IMG/VR virus record: IMGVR_UViG_3300049215_000686
Location: 1-64,000 of that record
Origin: a virus
Length of the DNA: 64,000 nucleotides
Strand: one strand, 5' to 3'
This document shows, piece after piece, positions 23,776 through 31,740 of the stretch. The first letter of the stretch is position 1, and every line of letters begins with the position of its first letter. A program made the translations under genes and the position numbers. The notes under the pieces are model-generated. The model was given only the letters and a program-made list of their open reading frames with translations. It ran no database searches and was not told the DNA's origin.

Positions 23776-25839
23776 ATGCAAATCCAATCCGTAAAAAAGA
23801 CCGGACAGAAAACTAATAACGTAAATTTCAAATCGAGATCATTTGAGATCGGCGATGCCGGAATGATCATCGAGATCCTTCGAAAGAAACTCTATTCCAA
23901 TCCCATTCAAACGCTGGTTCAAGAATATGTATCCAACGCTCGCGATGCGAACCGTGAAGCCAAGGCCACGCGCCCAATTAAGATCAAACTTCCTTCCGAA
24001 GACGATTTGACTCTTTCGATTCGCGACTATGGTCCGGGACTGTCTCCCGAGCGCGTTGAGGATGTATTCGTTAAATATGGCAACTCAACTAAGCGTTCCA
24101 CTAATTCACAAGTAGGTGGCTTTGGCATCGGTGCCAAGTCCGCTTGGGCTTATACCGATTCGTTTGCCATTATTACTCACGTCGATGGCACCGCGTATCA
24201 TTATGTTGCGCATGTGACAAAAGAGCATGCCGGAAGTTTGGATCTCATTTCCGAGACTAAAACCAGTGAACTGAATGGCACTGAAATTCAAATCGCAGTC
24301 AAAAAAGACGATTTAAGAGACTTTTCTGATGCTGTTAAACGGGCGACTGGTTTCTGGGATAAATCCGAATTCCCGGTAATTGAAGAACACAACTTCGAAC
24401 GGGAAACGCCGCTCGATTTAATTGGGCAACTTGAGATTTATGAGAATTCAGAAAAAGTTTTTACAATAGTAGTTGATGGTATTCCCTATGGATTGCCACA
24501 AGAATTCATAGACCTCAAAAGCGTTGAAAAACTAATTTGTCTTGTCAAAAAATCTATTGGGCTTCATTTTAAGACGGGTGAAATTGAAATCGCCACATCC
24601 CGCGAAGCCATTACTAATAATGAACTAAACAAAAACGCAATTGAAGCAGCATGCGCAAAGGCTGTGAAAAACATTACGGCAAAACTCGCTCGCGAAATTC
24701 ATTCTCAAAAGACTTTGCGAGATGCGCTTCAAAAGCATAGTGAATTGCGGAGTATTTATAATCATCCGACCAATTACAGTCTCAAATTCAGCAAGGATTG
24801 CTTTGAATTATCTCCACGAGGTGGACTGAATTCTAATCTATTTGACGGTACGCGGTTTCTCTTCTATTCGGTAAATTCCTGTTATCATTCGAACGGAAAA
24901 CTTAAAATTCGAGATATCTATCTCGACAATATTGATTTCACAAAAGATGCCATCTATTGGGCAGACGACGAGACTTCTCATGCCAATCAGTGTCGCCGCA
25001 TGAAAACCTCAATGAAAAACGATCACGCAGTCCTTTTGATTGGCAATATCAAATCAAGTGATTTCCAAACACTCGTTCGACATCTTGGAATTCAAGGAAC
25101 TTCGTCCTTGGGGCCAGCATCCGTGCGCAAAACACTGAAAAAAGAGACTGATTCGGATGTGGTGGTGAATCACTACGTCAAGACGACCTCAAAACAAACG
25201 GTTTCTAAAATCGTTAATTTAGAACGCAATCAAACGACGTACATCTATGCCGTGAAAAAATCTGAATCGGACACAAGCGGGGACTACAAGCCCATTAACG
25301 GCCTGCTTGTGGCTTGCGGACTTTCGTTTGCCTTGATCAACAAATCCAATGTGAAACGGGTCAAAGGAAATCCGAATTTTATTTCATTCAAGGACTTCCT
25401 GAAAGACTGGCGTAGGTGGGTTCCGAAAGATAAACAATCCGCGTTCTTGAATACTGTGAAAGAATCGATTCTTAATCGCGAGACATACTACAGCAGCCAT
25501 TGTGTTAATATGTATCAAGCCCTTTCTAAGTCTCCACTAAAAGACCCTGAACTAAAGACCGCATGTAGTATCTTGTCGGATTTTAACGCAAAGCAAGTCC
25601 TGAAACTCGAAATAAGCAACAGTTATCGCAGCCGAATTTATGCGAGCGATAAATCGGTTGCGACTATTATAAAATCAATACCAGAGTTGTCGGAGTACTT
25701 TCGGCAAGAGAAAATCATGCAATCTCTGAAAGACAAATATGTGCTTTTACGCATGGTGGAATATTCAAAAATAGAAGGGCAATCCACGATCCCCGATCTG
25801 ACTTTATATCTCAATGAAGCATATCGAAAGGCGGCCTAA
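23776..25839 (+). CDS. rIIA-like GHKL (Hsp90/MORC-type) ATPase
   Basis: The 687-residue protein has a clear GHKL ATP site: N box VQEYVSNARDANREA (Glu50, Asn54, Asp57), G1 IRDYGPGLS (Asp84, Gly86, Gly88) and G2 GGFGIGAKSAW (114-124). Middle and C-terminal regions are helical and unrecognised. This matches the phage rIIA-like family. In T4, rIIA is membrane-associated and counters exclusion by a resident prophage; in GHKL proteins ATP binding drives dimer clamping. It follows the MoxR/VWA operon under its own promoter and abuts the next gene. Confidence 0.8.
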   Translation: MQIQSVKKTGQKTNNVNFKSRSFEIGDAGMIIEILRKKLYSNPIQTLVQEYVSNARDANREAKATRPIKIKLPSEDDLTLSIRDYGPGLSPERVEDVFVKYGNSTKRSTNSQVGGFGIGAKSAWAYTDSFAIITHVDGTAYHYVAHVTKEHAGSLDLISETKTSELNGTEIQIAVKKDDLRDFSDAVKRATGFWDKSEFPVIEEHNFERETPLDLIGQLEIYENSEKVFTIVVDGIPYGLPQEFIDLKSVEKLICLVKKSIGLHFKTGEIEIATSREAITNNELNKNAIEAACAKAVKNITAKLAREIHSQKTLRDALQKHSELRSIYNHPTNYSLKFSKDCFELSPRGGLNSNLFDGTRFLFYSVNSCYHSNGKLKIRDIYLDNIDFTKDAIYWADDETSHANQCRRMKTSMKNDHAVLLIGNIKSSDFQTLVRHLGIQGTSSLGPASVRKTLKKETDSDVVVNHYVKTTSKQTVSKIVNLERNQTTYIYAVKKSESDTSGDYKPINGLLVACGLSFALINKSNVKRVKGNPNFISFKDFLKDWRRWVPKDKQSAFLNTVKESILNRETYYSSHCVNMYQALSKSPLKDPELKTACSILSDFNAKQVLKLEISNSYRSRIYASDKSVATIIKSIPELSEYFRQEKIMQSLKDKYVLLRMVEYSKIEGQSTIPDLTLYLNEAYRKAA

Positions 25840-26052
25840 ATGAATACCGCAGTCAAATACCATTGGTTCGGAGATTCGATCGCAATTCACCACCAGGGCC
25901 GGACCTTCATGATCTCCAAAGACGACAAACGATTCACCGTGATCTGCGATTTGATTCAAAAAGACTCGCTCGACACGGTCCCTCTAGTGGCCGATTCAAA
26001 GGGCGGGTATTTCAAAGTCCTAAGCCGGATCTTAGAATCACTGGGAGAGTAA
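25840..26052 (+). CDS. Small rIIB-N-terminus-like protein
   Basis: The 70-residue protein (YHWFGDSIAIHHQGRTFMIS, then KDDKRFTVICDLIQKDSLDT) resembles the small N-terminal module of phage rIIB-like proteins, in which a two-strand start is followed by D-x-x-F-x-x-I-x-x-L-I. It starts on the base after the rIIA-like stop, the order expected for rIIA-rIIB. The rest of rIIB is missing, so it is a short version or a coincidence. Confidence 0.4.
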   Translation: MNTAVKYHWFGDSIAIHHQGRTFMISKDDKRFTVICDLIQKDSLDTVPLVADSKGGYFKVLSRILESLGE

Positions 26053-26124
26053 CCCGCTTAGCGGCGGGTGACTAGGTCAGGCGCGGCGGGTTGGATTGGC
26101 TTCCTTTCGCGCTGCGCCCTGACC
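26052..26124 (+). promoter_or_regulatory. Two tandem hairpins, the second with a 14-bp stem
   Basis: ACCCGC 26052-26057 pairs with GCGGGT 26064-26069. Next, GGTCAGGCGCGGCG 26075-26088 pairs with 26110-26124 with a single bulged C. No T-tract follows; the ribosome site of the gene at 26148 begins about 15 bases later. The GC-rich stems are out of character with the surrounding DNA. They may shield the mRNA end or regulate the next gene. Confidence 0.5.
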
Positions 26125-26147
26125 GCAAACTTAAAAAGGAAGGTTTT

Positions 26148-26330
26148 ATGAAAAAGTACATCGTTCCAGTTATTTATACGACAACGGGATATATCGAAAT
26201 TGATTCTGAAAACCCTGAAAAAGCAAGAGAAGAAGCAAAAAGGCTTAACAAAGAGGGAATTGAATATCTCCAAATTAGAGATGCGAACTGTGAATCCGAA
26301 CTAATTCTGGACGAGATTGAGGAAGTTTAA
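26148..26330 (+). CDS. Hypothetical 60-residue protein
   Basis: The product starts MKKYIVPVIYTTTGYIEIDS and has a helical, charged middle (ENPEKAREEAKRL). A strong AAGGAAGG precedes ATG 26148, which is chosen over the upstream in-frame start. Similar beta-alpha-beta small proteins with this start occur in phages and bacteria; function unknown. Confidence 0.5.
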   Translation: MKKYIVPVIYTTTGYIEIDSENPEKAREEAKRLNKEGIEYLQIRDANCESELILDEIEEV

Positions 26331-26332
26331 CA

Positions 26333-26632
26333 ATGCAACTTTATTTAACTGAACCGAACGAGCATGGAAAAAACGATCTCATTGTGGCCGATGATTCGCG
26401 GGTGATCATTGAATGTGTCAATGAATGCACAAAAAACTTCCCGATGACTGGAAGGAATCCTGACGGCTATATCGGCGACTATTGTAATATCGTGGTGCCG
26501 GTGAAAGACGCCGCAAACTGTTCTCTCTATCCGGTTTTCGAGGTAGACTTGGGCACCTTGATTCAGCATCTCAACTGCGATAAACCCGAAACCCTCGAAC
26601 TAAAACGTTTGCTAAATCGAAAAGGTGTATGA
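26333..26632 (+). CDS. Hypothetical protein
   Basis: A 99-residue protein (MQLYLTEPNEHGKNDLIVAD at the start) of mixed alpha/beta content, 2 bases after the previous gene and coupled to the next. No family recognised. Confidence 0.45.
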   Translation: MQLYLTEPNEHGKNDLIVADDSRVIIECVNECTKNFPMTGRNPDGYIGDYCNIVVPVKDAANCSLYPVFEVDLGTLIQHLNCDKPETLELKRLLNRKGV

Positions 26633-26755
26633 ATGAAAAACGAAACCATGAAAAAACTGAATCAGGCGAATCGTGTGTTGTTGATCGAAAAACTTGCTCT
26701 GTATTTAATTGATCAAAAGGAAGAAGATGATTATTTAACGACCTGGGCTATTTGA
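26633..26755 (+). CDS. 40-residue small protein
   Basis: The short frame (starts MKNETMKKLNQANRVLLIEK, ends DDYLTTWAI) starts on the base after the previous stop. It reads like coding sequence with an amphipathic helix. It is the last gene before the transposase and could be the intact micro-protein or the front part of a gene cut by the insertion. Confidence 0.35.
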   Translation: MKNETMKKLNQANRVLLIEKLALYLIDQKEEDDYLTTWAI

Positions 26756-26873
26756 CTGTTCCTGCCTAAACTAAATTAACCATAAAACTCAATGGTTTCA
26801 TATATTTGACTATAGGCGTTATTTTATCCTCGCAATATTTGATGGTTTTGGTAAAGTATTAGGTAAGGAGACA

Positions 26874-27095
26874 ATGAATATGAAAAAAGTAAATCAGCAG
26901 GTTTATCAGGTTTTGGTGTTCATCGGGCTTTCAACTAAGCCCGACGTATTCCCCTTCAAAGAGGGAAAGGAAGCCAAGGACTTCCTAAAAAGGATGCAGA
27001 AACAGTTTAAGGGTAAGGATGCAAAAGTTGTTTGGAACGCCTTTAAGTATGACAAAAAGAGATTCCCCCAGATGGAAAAATTCTATTTCGGGTGA
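26874..27095 (+). CDS. Small ORF before the transposase
   Basis: The 73-residue basic protein (starts MNMKKVNQQVYQVLVFIGLS) has a strong AGGAG and ends 3 bases before the transposase start. It is lysine-rich with a KDFLKRMQKQFKGKD helix. It may be a partner protein or a regulatory first ORF of the element. Not recognised. Confidence 0.45.
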   Translation: MNMKKVNQQVYQVLVFIGLSTKPDVFPFKEGKEAKDFLKRMQKQFKGKDAKVVWNAFKYDKKRFPQMEKFYFG

Positions 27096-27098
27096 TCT

Positions 27099-27974
27099 GT
27101 GTTCACTCAACCCAAGCACTGCCCCAATCCAGATTGTAAGCATCATGAAACAGGTAAGGGCTGGTTCATCAAAAAAGGCTACTTCAAGACCAAGTGGAAC
27201 GCTCAACCCGTTCCACGCTACAAATGCAAGGGTTGTGGGAAACTGTTTTCAAGTCATACCTTCCGCTCGACTTATGGGCAGAAGAAACCATATCTCAATC
27301 AGGAAATTTTCAAACTCTATTCGTCTCGAATGACCATGCGGCGTATGGCGAAAGTCCTTGGATGCCATCGGGAAACAGTCCATAGGAAGTTTTGGTTCAT
27401 GGCAATGCTTGCCCGTAAGGAGCATGAGCGAAGGCTTGAAAGCGGAGAACTCGAAACCAACTGGGTTCAGTTCGATGAACTGGAAACCTTTGAGCATACC
27501 AAGTTTAGACCTATCTCTGTCGCCCTTGCGGTCAGAGCCAAGACAGGCGAGATCATTGAAGTCCAGGCGGCTCAATTCCGATCCAGAGTCACCCAACATA
27601 TCCCGCTCAAGTACAAGGACGAATACCGTCCAGATCATCGTTCCGTGGCGATTGAGGACTGTATGCTTTCGATTAAGAAGGCAGCAAGGAACGAAGATCA
27701 CCTTGTCATTGAAAGTGACGAGTCAACCCATTACGCCAATACCATCAAGCGGGTTCTCCCCAAGTCAAGGTATCGACAACTGACAAGCCCACGCAAACAG
27801 AAGAAGGGCGAGAATGATCCCTTGTTCATGATTAATCATATGTGTTCTCGGCTGCGTCATGACCTGAGCCGAATGTCCCGCAAAACTTGGGTAACTACAA
27901 AACTCATGGAACGCTTACAAATGCACCTAGACCTGTTTATCGCCTACCAGAACGGCTACAGACTGGCTGCCTAA
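27099..27974 (+). CDS. IS1/IS1595-clan transposase
   Basis: The 291-residue protein has an N-terminal zinc ribbon (CPNPDC, then YKCKGCGKLFSSHTF), a helix-turn-helix (MTMRRMAKVLGCHRETVHRK) and a DDE-type core with VQFDELETF, VIESDESTHYANTIKRVLP and a final INHMCSRLRHDLSRMSRKTW. This is the IS1-like/IS1595-like transposase type that has a short ribbon-HTH front. Start is GTG 27099. A minus-strand gene overlaps its 3' end by 48 bases, which suggests that the element inserted beside or into that gene. Confidence 0.75.
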   Translation: MFTQPKHCPNPDCKHHETGKGWFIKKGYFKTKWNAQPVPRYKCKGCGKLFSSHTFRSTYGQKKPYLNQEIFKLYSSRMTMRRMAKVLGCHRETVHRKFWFMAMLARKEHERRLESGELETNWVQFDELETFEHTKFRPISVALAVRAKTGEIIEVQAAQFRSRVTQHIPLKYKDEYRPDHRSVAIEDCMLSIKKAARNEDHLVIESDESTHYANTIKRVLPKSRYRQLTSPRKQKKGENDPLFMINHMCSRLRHDLSRMSRKTWVTTKLMERLQMHLDLFIAYQNGYRLAA

Positions 27975-28115
27975 TTTTTCCCTAGCCTCTTTGTCCATTC
28001 TGTCTTTTTCTTCAGCCGGAATTTCATAATAGCAATACTGACACCACACCCTTCCATCGGGGTATTGGTGAGCGTGGGATGGTCCATGTTTCTGACAATC
28101 AATCAAGCCGTGCAT
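27927..28115 (-). CDS. Small Cys/His-rich protein
   Basis: The 62-residue protein (starts MHGLIDCQKHGPSHAHQYPD, then VWCQYCYYEIPAEEKDRMDK) has a zinc-like Cys/His set. AGGAG precedes its ATG at 28113-28115. The last 16 codons run antisense into the transposase gene, so its native end may have been replaced by IS sequence. Confidence 0.5.
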   Translation of the reverse strand: MHGLIDCQKHGPSHAHQYPDGRVWCQYCYYEIPAEEKDRMDKEAREKLGSQSVAVLVGDKQV

Positions 28116-28169
28116 TTCAATTCTCCTGACGCCTTATATCACAGTTTTAGTTTAGTATTTTTAGGAACA

Positions 28170-28522
28170 ATGTAATAGCCCAGGTCGATTATTTAAGTTG
28201 GTGCGATGAACACTCGCTTGATCCGGGAGACATCATAGCGAACGCCTTTCGCTCTGAAGGAAATCACATCTTTGCCGTTGCCTATGCTGTAATGGGATGG
28301 GAGTATCCATCTGACCCAGTCGAACCGAATCCAACGTTATTAGAAAACAAAGATATCAAAACATTGGAGGATGGGCAACTCCTCAATCTCTATGTGAGTA
28401 CACTTTCATTGAATCGTCTTCATTCAGAAGATCATGGGCTCAAAGAATCAAAAAAATATTACCTCAAACGCGCCACAGAACTTGAAAACGAGATTTTATC
28501 TCGAATGAGAAGGGTGAAATAA
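28170..28522 (+). pseudogene. Hypothetical gene with a frameshift right after the start codon
   Basis: AGGAACA is followed by ATG 28170, whose frame stops at once (TAA). The shifted frame is open from 28151 and reads coherent protein from there (VDYLSWCDEHSLDPGDIIAN, then EGNHIFAVAYAVMGWEYPSD) to the stop at 28522, although it has no ATG, GTG or TTG before 28292. Adding one base after the ATG, for example ATGGTAATA, gives a 118-residue protein with a good ribosome site. Otherwise only the last 76 residues from ATG 28292 would be made. Function unknown. Confidence 0.55.
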
Positions 28523-28807
28523 ATGAAACTCATTACAAAATATCAAATCATGCCCGGTCCGGACCCTCTAAAAAATGAATTCTTAATTCTACGCGAACGA
28601 TCTTGCGGACCGGCTGTCGCGCCACTTGAAGCCATCGCAATTTGTGGTACAGAAAAAGATGCGCTGATGATCATCCAAGCGTTAACTAATCTTGAACCTA
28701 AAGCCGAAGTGACTCCTACGGAAAACGATTGGCGTTGCGCGGTTTGTAACACAAAGCATAATGCGAGACCCCGGATTTGCACCTACTGCGGTGTAAACAC
28801 GAACTAA
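28523..28807 (+). CDS. Protein with C-terminal zinc ribbon
   Basis: The 94-residue protein ends with WRCAVCNTKHNARPRICTYC, a double CxxC zinc ribbon. The front is alpha/beta with a PGPDPLKNEFLILRER stretch. It starts on the base after the previous stop. Function unknown; a nucleic-acid or protein adaptor role is possible. Confidence 0.5.
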   Translation: MKLITKYQIMPGPDPLKNEFLILRERSCGPAVAPLEAIAICGTEKDALMIIQALTNLEPKAEVTPTENDWRCAVCNTKHNARPRICTYCGVNTN

Positions 28808-28818
28808 AGAGTTTCTAA

Positions 28819-29154
28819 ATGAGAGAGACCTATACCCAACGCCGTCGAAGGATCGCAAGACAAGATCAAATGAGGCAAGATGCCAAAGAAGGCATCGACC
28901 GAGAAGAGAGAGCCATGAAATCCGCAATCAAAGCAGTTGAGAAAGCAAAACCCACTGAACCTTCGCTTTTAGTATCCACTATCAATTTTATCGTCAATGT
29001 ATTGACCAAAGAAAAGAAAAGACAAGAAACCGGCCAGCCCTATTCCAAAAATACCATTGATCTAGCGTTAAAACTTCTGGACCGAGCAGACCATTGCGAA
29101 GCCCTACGACCAATCGCCGGAACGCCTTATTATGCCGAGAAGGAGAAGTCATGA
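28819..29154 (+). CDS. Hypothetical protein
   Basis: The 111-residue protein begins with a very basic helix (TYTQRRRRIARQDQMRQDAK) and continues as charged helices. Its stop overlaps the ATG of the recombinase gene, so the two are coupled. It may bind DNA; no family recognised. Confidence 0.45.
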   Translation: MRETYTQRRRRIARQDQMRQDAKEGIDREERAMKSAIKAVEKAKPTEPSLLVSTINFIVNVLTKEKKRQETGQPYSKNTIDLALKLLDRADHCEALRPIAGTPYYAEKEKS

Positions 29155-29798
29155 GCCGATATTATATGGAAGATTTGCTCCTTCAGACTCAGCGCGTCTT
29201 GGGTACGAGAAAGCCTATTACGATTGTGAATCCGATTTATTACAACGAGTTTTTTAAAAGATTGAGATATGCTTCAGGCGTCTCTTTGACCATGAGGGCT
29301 CTCATCGGGGTGGCGTTAAGCGGGGGGCTTCGAGTATCAGAAGCCCTGTCCCTTCGGCCTTGTGACTTTCAACTTGAGGAAGGGTTTTTTAAGGTACGCG
29401 TTCTAAAGAAACGAAAGACTATTACCCGAACTAAAAGAGTCGGGAAAACGATCGAAAAATATACCCTTGCAACCCATAAAGTTTACCGAGAATGCAAACT
29501 TCACCCGCTTGCCATAGAACTCATCCGGGAATATTTGGAAAGCCAAAGCCTTAAACATTTTGAGCACATCTTTAATTTCACCCGAAAATGTGTTCATGAT
29601 CATATTCGAAAGATGTTCGGGCCTCATGCTTGCCCTCACTCGATCTTTCGGCATTCGCATATCTCTTGGCTGCTCCACGAGAAAAAGACGCCTGACATTA
29701 CAGTCGCCAGCATCATGGAACTCTCTCCTCGTATCGTTGCCAATTACAGCCATGCGAACCGAAAGGCTGAATTAGAGAAAATATACGAAGAGTCTTAA
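29151..29798 (+). CDS. Tyrosine recombinase (phage-integrase family)
   Basis: The 215-residue protein carries the first catalytic Arg in GVALSGGLRVSEALSLRPCD, the box II region CPHSIFRHSHISWLLHEKK, and the nucleophile Tyr in ANYSHANRKAELEKIY. The His-Arg spacing in box II is one residue longer than the common HxxR, which needs a check. No arm-binding N-terminal domain is visible; at 215 residues it is shorter than lambda-type integrases, closer to XerC-like or archaeal-type minimal enzymes. It might resolve genome multimers or act as an integrase. ATG 29151 overlaps the previous stop with AGAAGGAGAAG in front. Confidence 0.8.
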   Translation: MSRYYMEDLLLQTQRVLGTRKPITIVNPIYYNEFFKRLRYASGVSLTMRALIGVALSGGLRVSEALSLRPCDFQLEEGFFKVRVLKKRKTITRTKRVGKTIEKYTLATHKVYRECKLHPLAIELIREYLESQSLKHFEHIFNFTRKCVHDHIRKMFGPHACPHSIFRHSHISWLLHEKKTPDITVASIMELSPRIVANYSHANRKAELEKIYEES

Positions 29799-29799
29799 A

Positions 29800-30108
29800 A
29801 TGAAGATTTTAATTATTGAAGATGATCATCGACTGGTCGAGGCTTACCAATTGATCCTAACCCATTACGTCCTCATTTTTTCCTTAGATATGAAGGAGAT
29901 CGAGCGCCTGATTCCTGAAGTCAATTTGGTTCTTTCAGACTACCAAATGGGCCTTCCATTTAAAGAAATCGTAATGCTAACTGAAAAGTATGCCAAGCCG
30001 CTCTTGGCTGTCACAGCATGCGGAGATCGGGTTCATCCCAATCAACTTGATAAACCTTTTTTGAATAAAGAATTGATTCAAAAAATCGAGAGCACCGTTA
30101 AAGGATAG
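29800..30108 (+). CDS. Stand-alone response-regulator receiver domain (CheY-like)
   Basis: The 102-residue protein has the receiver residues: acidic pair IIEDDHR, phospho-acceptor Asp in LVLSDYQMG, Thr in LLAVTACG and Lys in LDKPF. It lacks an output domain and is shorter than usual (about 120), mostly between strands 2 and 4. It may tap into or sequester a host sensor kinase signal. It starts one base after the recombinase stop and overlaps the convergent gene at its end. Confidence 0.75.
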   Translation: MKILIIEDDHRLVEAYQLILTHYVLIFSLDMKEIERLIPEVNLVLSDYQMGLPFKEIVMLTEKYAKPLLAVTACGDRVHPNQLDKPFLNKELIQKIESTVKG

Positions 30109-30334
30109 ATGAACTAAACGTTTTACTCAATGGACAATGAGGCTCGCTAACGAGAAGAGCATCTCCGCCGAGTTCATCGGGACTAAAAAGATCCACGTAA
30201 GCGCATTTGTTGTTTTTTTCTAACCAAAACCCCAGATCAAACCCCTGGATTTGGCAAACACTTTGGCATCTTTCGTCCAGCGTTATTCCGGGAACCGATC
30301 CCAGGATTACTAATACAAACACTAAAGATTTCAT
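30098..30334 (-). CDS. Small exported protein with four cysteines
   Basis: The N-terminus MKSLVFVLVILGSVPGITLD is a typical signal peptide; the mature part has four Cys (CQSVC, NNKCAYVD, EPHCPL), suiting disulphides in the periplasm. It follows the coiled-coil gene by an overlap. Function unknown; a spanin or superinfection-exclusion role is possible but unsupported. Confidence 0.5.
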   Translation of the reverse strand: MKSLVFVLVILGSVPGITLDERCQSVCQIQGFDLGFWLEKNNKCAYVDLFSPDELGGDALLVSEPHCPLSKTFSSSIL

Positions 30335-30519
30335 TTAAGTAACGCTGGGGTTTTCTTCAGCGTCCCTTCCATTTCCATTTTGGCAAGCATCCTGACGGTT
30401 CTCAGCAACAAATCCCGAAGCACCGTCACATCGATCTCTAATGCCTGGATCTTTTTCTCTTGTTCTTCGATCTTCTTGATCAATTTTGTCGTGGGGTGTT
30501 CACTGATCTTGTTTGCCAT
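30331..30519 (-). CDS. Small coiled-coil protein
   Basis: From ATG 30519 the 62-residue product is a coiled coil (LIKKIEEQEKKIQALEID, then RDLLLRTVRMLAKMEMEG). The start is inside a purine-rich AAAAAGGAT context 17 bases after the clpX stop; the longer frame back to 30585 would overlap clpX. Function unknown. Confidence 0.5.
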   Translation of the reverse strand: MANKISEHPTTKLIKKIEEQEKKIQALEIDVTVLRDLLLRTVRMLAKMEMEGTLKKTPALLK

Positions 30520-30536
30520 ATCCTTTTTAACCACTT

Positions 30537-31703
30537 TTATATTCCAATCATCACTTTGGATTCTTCCTGTGGCTTTTCTAAGCATTCAGGACCAATCACG
30601 ATTTTCTTCATTTTCTTGCCAGGAACATTGAACATCAAATCGGAAAGCGCGTTTTCTAAAATCGAGCGAAGTCCCCGCGCGCCCGTTCCTTCATGGTGGG
30701 CTTTTTCTGCGACACGTTGGATAAATTCGGCATCGTATTCGATTTCGCAATCGTCTAAACTAAAGAGCGCCTTGTATTGCTTAGTGAGCGCGTTCTTGGG
30801 CTCTACTAAAATTTTGGCTAAATCATCCACCCCCAAAGCCTCAAATTTTACGATTACCGGCAAACGGCCAACAAATTCCGGAATCATTCCGAATTTTACC
30901 AGGTCTTTATGGGTGATCTTTTTCTTGGCGCTGTCCTTTTGGGAGTGAATTCCCAAAGACTTTTTCTTGTTTGAAGAGTCTGTGAGCGTAGTAAACGCTC
31001 CGCCCACAATAAAAAGGATATTGGTGGTATCGATTTCTTGAGTGGAACTCGTCGGCCCCTTCTTCCCGCCAGTTGGATTGATCGTAACCGTCGTTCCTTC
31101 TAGCATCTTTAAAAGTGCCTGTTGAACACCTTCTCCTCTCACATCGCGGCCACTCGTTTCAGAGCGAGCGATCTTATCGACTTCATCGATATAGATAATC
31201 CCTCGTTCTGCCTTTTGAATATCACCGCCTGCGGCAACGACAAGTTTCCCAAGAACCATTTCCACATCATCTCCAACGTAGCCGGCTTCGGTCAATGTCG
31301 TCGCATCCGCCATAGCGAACGGCACATCGAACAATTTCGCGAGCATCTGAAGGCTATAGGTTTTACCGCTGCCGGTCGGTCCTAATAAGATGACATTTGA
31401 TTTTTGGACTTCTATTTCCATTTTTTTCCCGATCCGCTTGTAATGGTTATAAACAGCGATCGAGAGAAGTTTCTTTGCTTCGTGTTGTCCGATTACATGC
31501 TCATCTAGGAATTTAACGATAGCGACGGGTGTAAGTTCGGTTTTGATTCCGGTTCCCGTTTTCTTACGAGAAGTTTTCTCACTTTCAAAGACGTTTAAAC
31601 ACTCATGCACGCAACTGTCGCAAATGAAAGCATTGATGCCCTTAATCAAATGCTTGACTTGAATCTGTGGCGCACTGCAAAAAGAACATACGGGTTCATT
31701 CAT
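30537..31703 (-). CDS. clpX: ClpX-type AAA+ unfoldase
   Basis: The 388-residue protein has the ClpX zinc finger (CSFC and CDSC, Cys6, 9, 28, 31), Walker A GPTGSGKT (108-115), the pore loop GYVGDDVE (141-148), Walker [11 protein letters not shown] and the [10 protein letters not shown] arginine sensor. Size and order match bacterial ClpX. It would unfold tagged proteins, with host ClpP or alone as a chaperone; no clpP is in the window. ATG 31703 is used because GGGGGATC lies in front; the frame runs back to a TTG at 31718. The AAA+ gene 31741-33153 lies just upstream. Confidence 0.9.
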   Translation of the reverse strand: MNEPVCSFCSAPQIQVKHLIKGINAFICDSCVHECLNVFESEKTSRKKTGTGIKTELTPVAIVKFLDEHVIGQHEAKKLLSIAVYNHYKRIGKKMEIEVQKSNVILLGPTGSGKTYSLQMLAKLFDVPFAMADATTLTEAGYVGDDVEMVLGKLVVAAGGDIQKAERGIIYIDEVDKIARSETSGRDVRGEGVQQALLKMLEGTTVTINPTGGKKGPTSSTQEIDTTNILFIVGGAFTTLTDSSNKKKSLGIHSQKDSAKKKITHKDLVKFGMIPEFVGRLPVIVKFEALGVDDLAKILVEPKNALTKQYKALFSLDDCEIEYDAEFIQRVAEKAHHEGTGARGLRSILENALSDLMFNVPGKKMKKIVIGPECLEKPQEESKVMIGI

Positions 31704-31740
31704 CCAATGATCCCCCAAACTTCATTGTAGGAGATCCTTC

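Larger units (their letters stand above)
26758..28168. mobile_element. Possible insertion-sequence segment (outer limits uncertain)
   Basis: A transposase gene pair lies here. Candidate imperfect ends: GTTCCTGCCTAAACTAAA from 26758 and, inverted, GTTCCTAAAAATACTAAA ending at 28168; both continue into a [TA]AGGCGT copy. No target duplication is seen. The inclusion of a minus-strand gene (27927-28115) inside these limits is odd for a simple IS, so the true right end may be nearer 27990. Confidence 0.35.
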
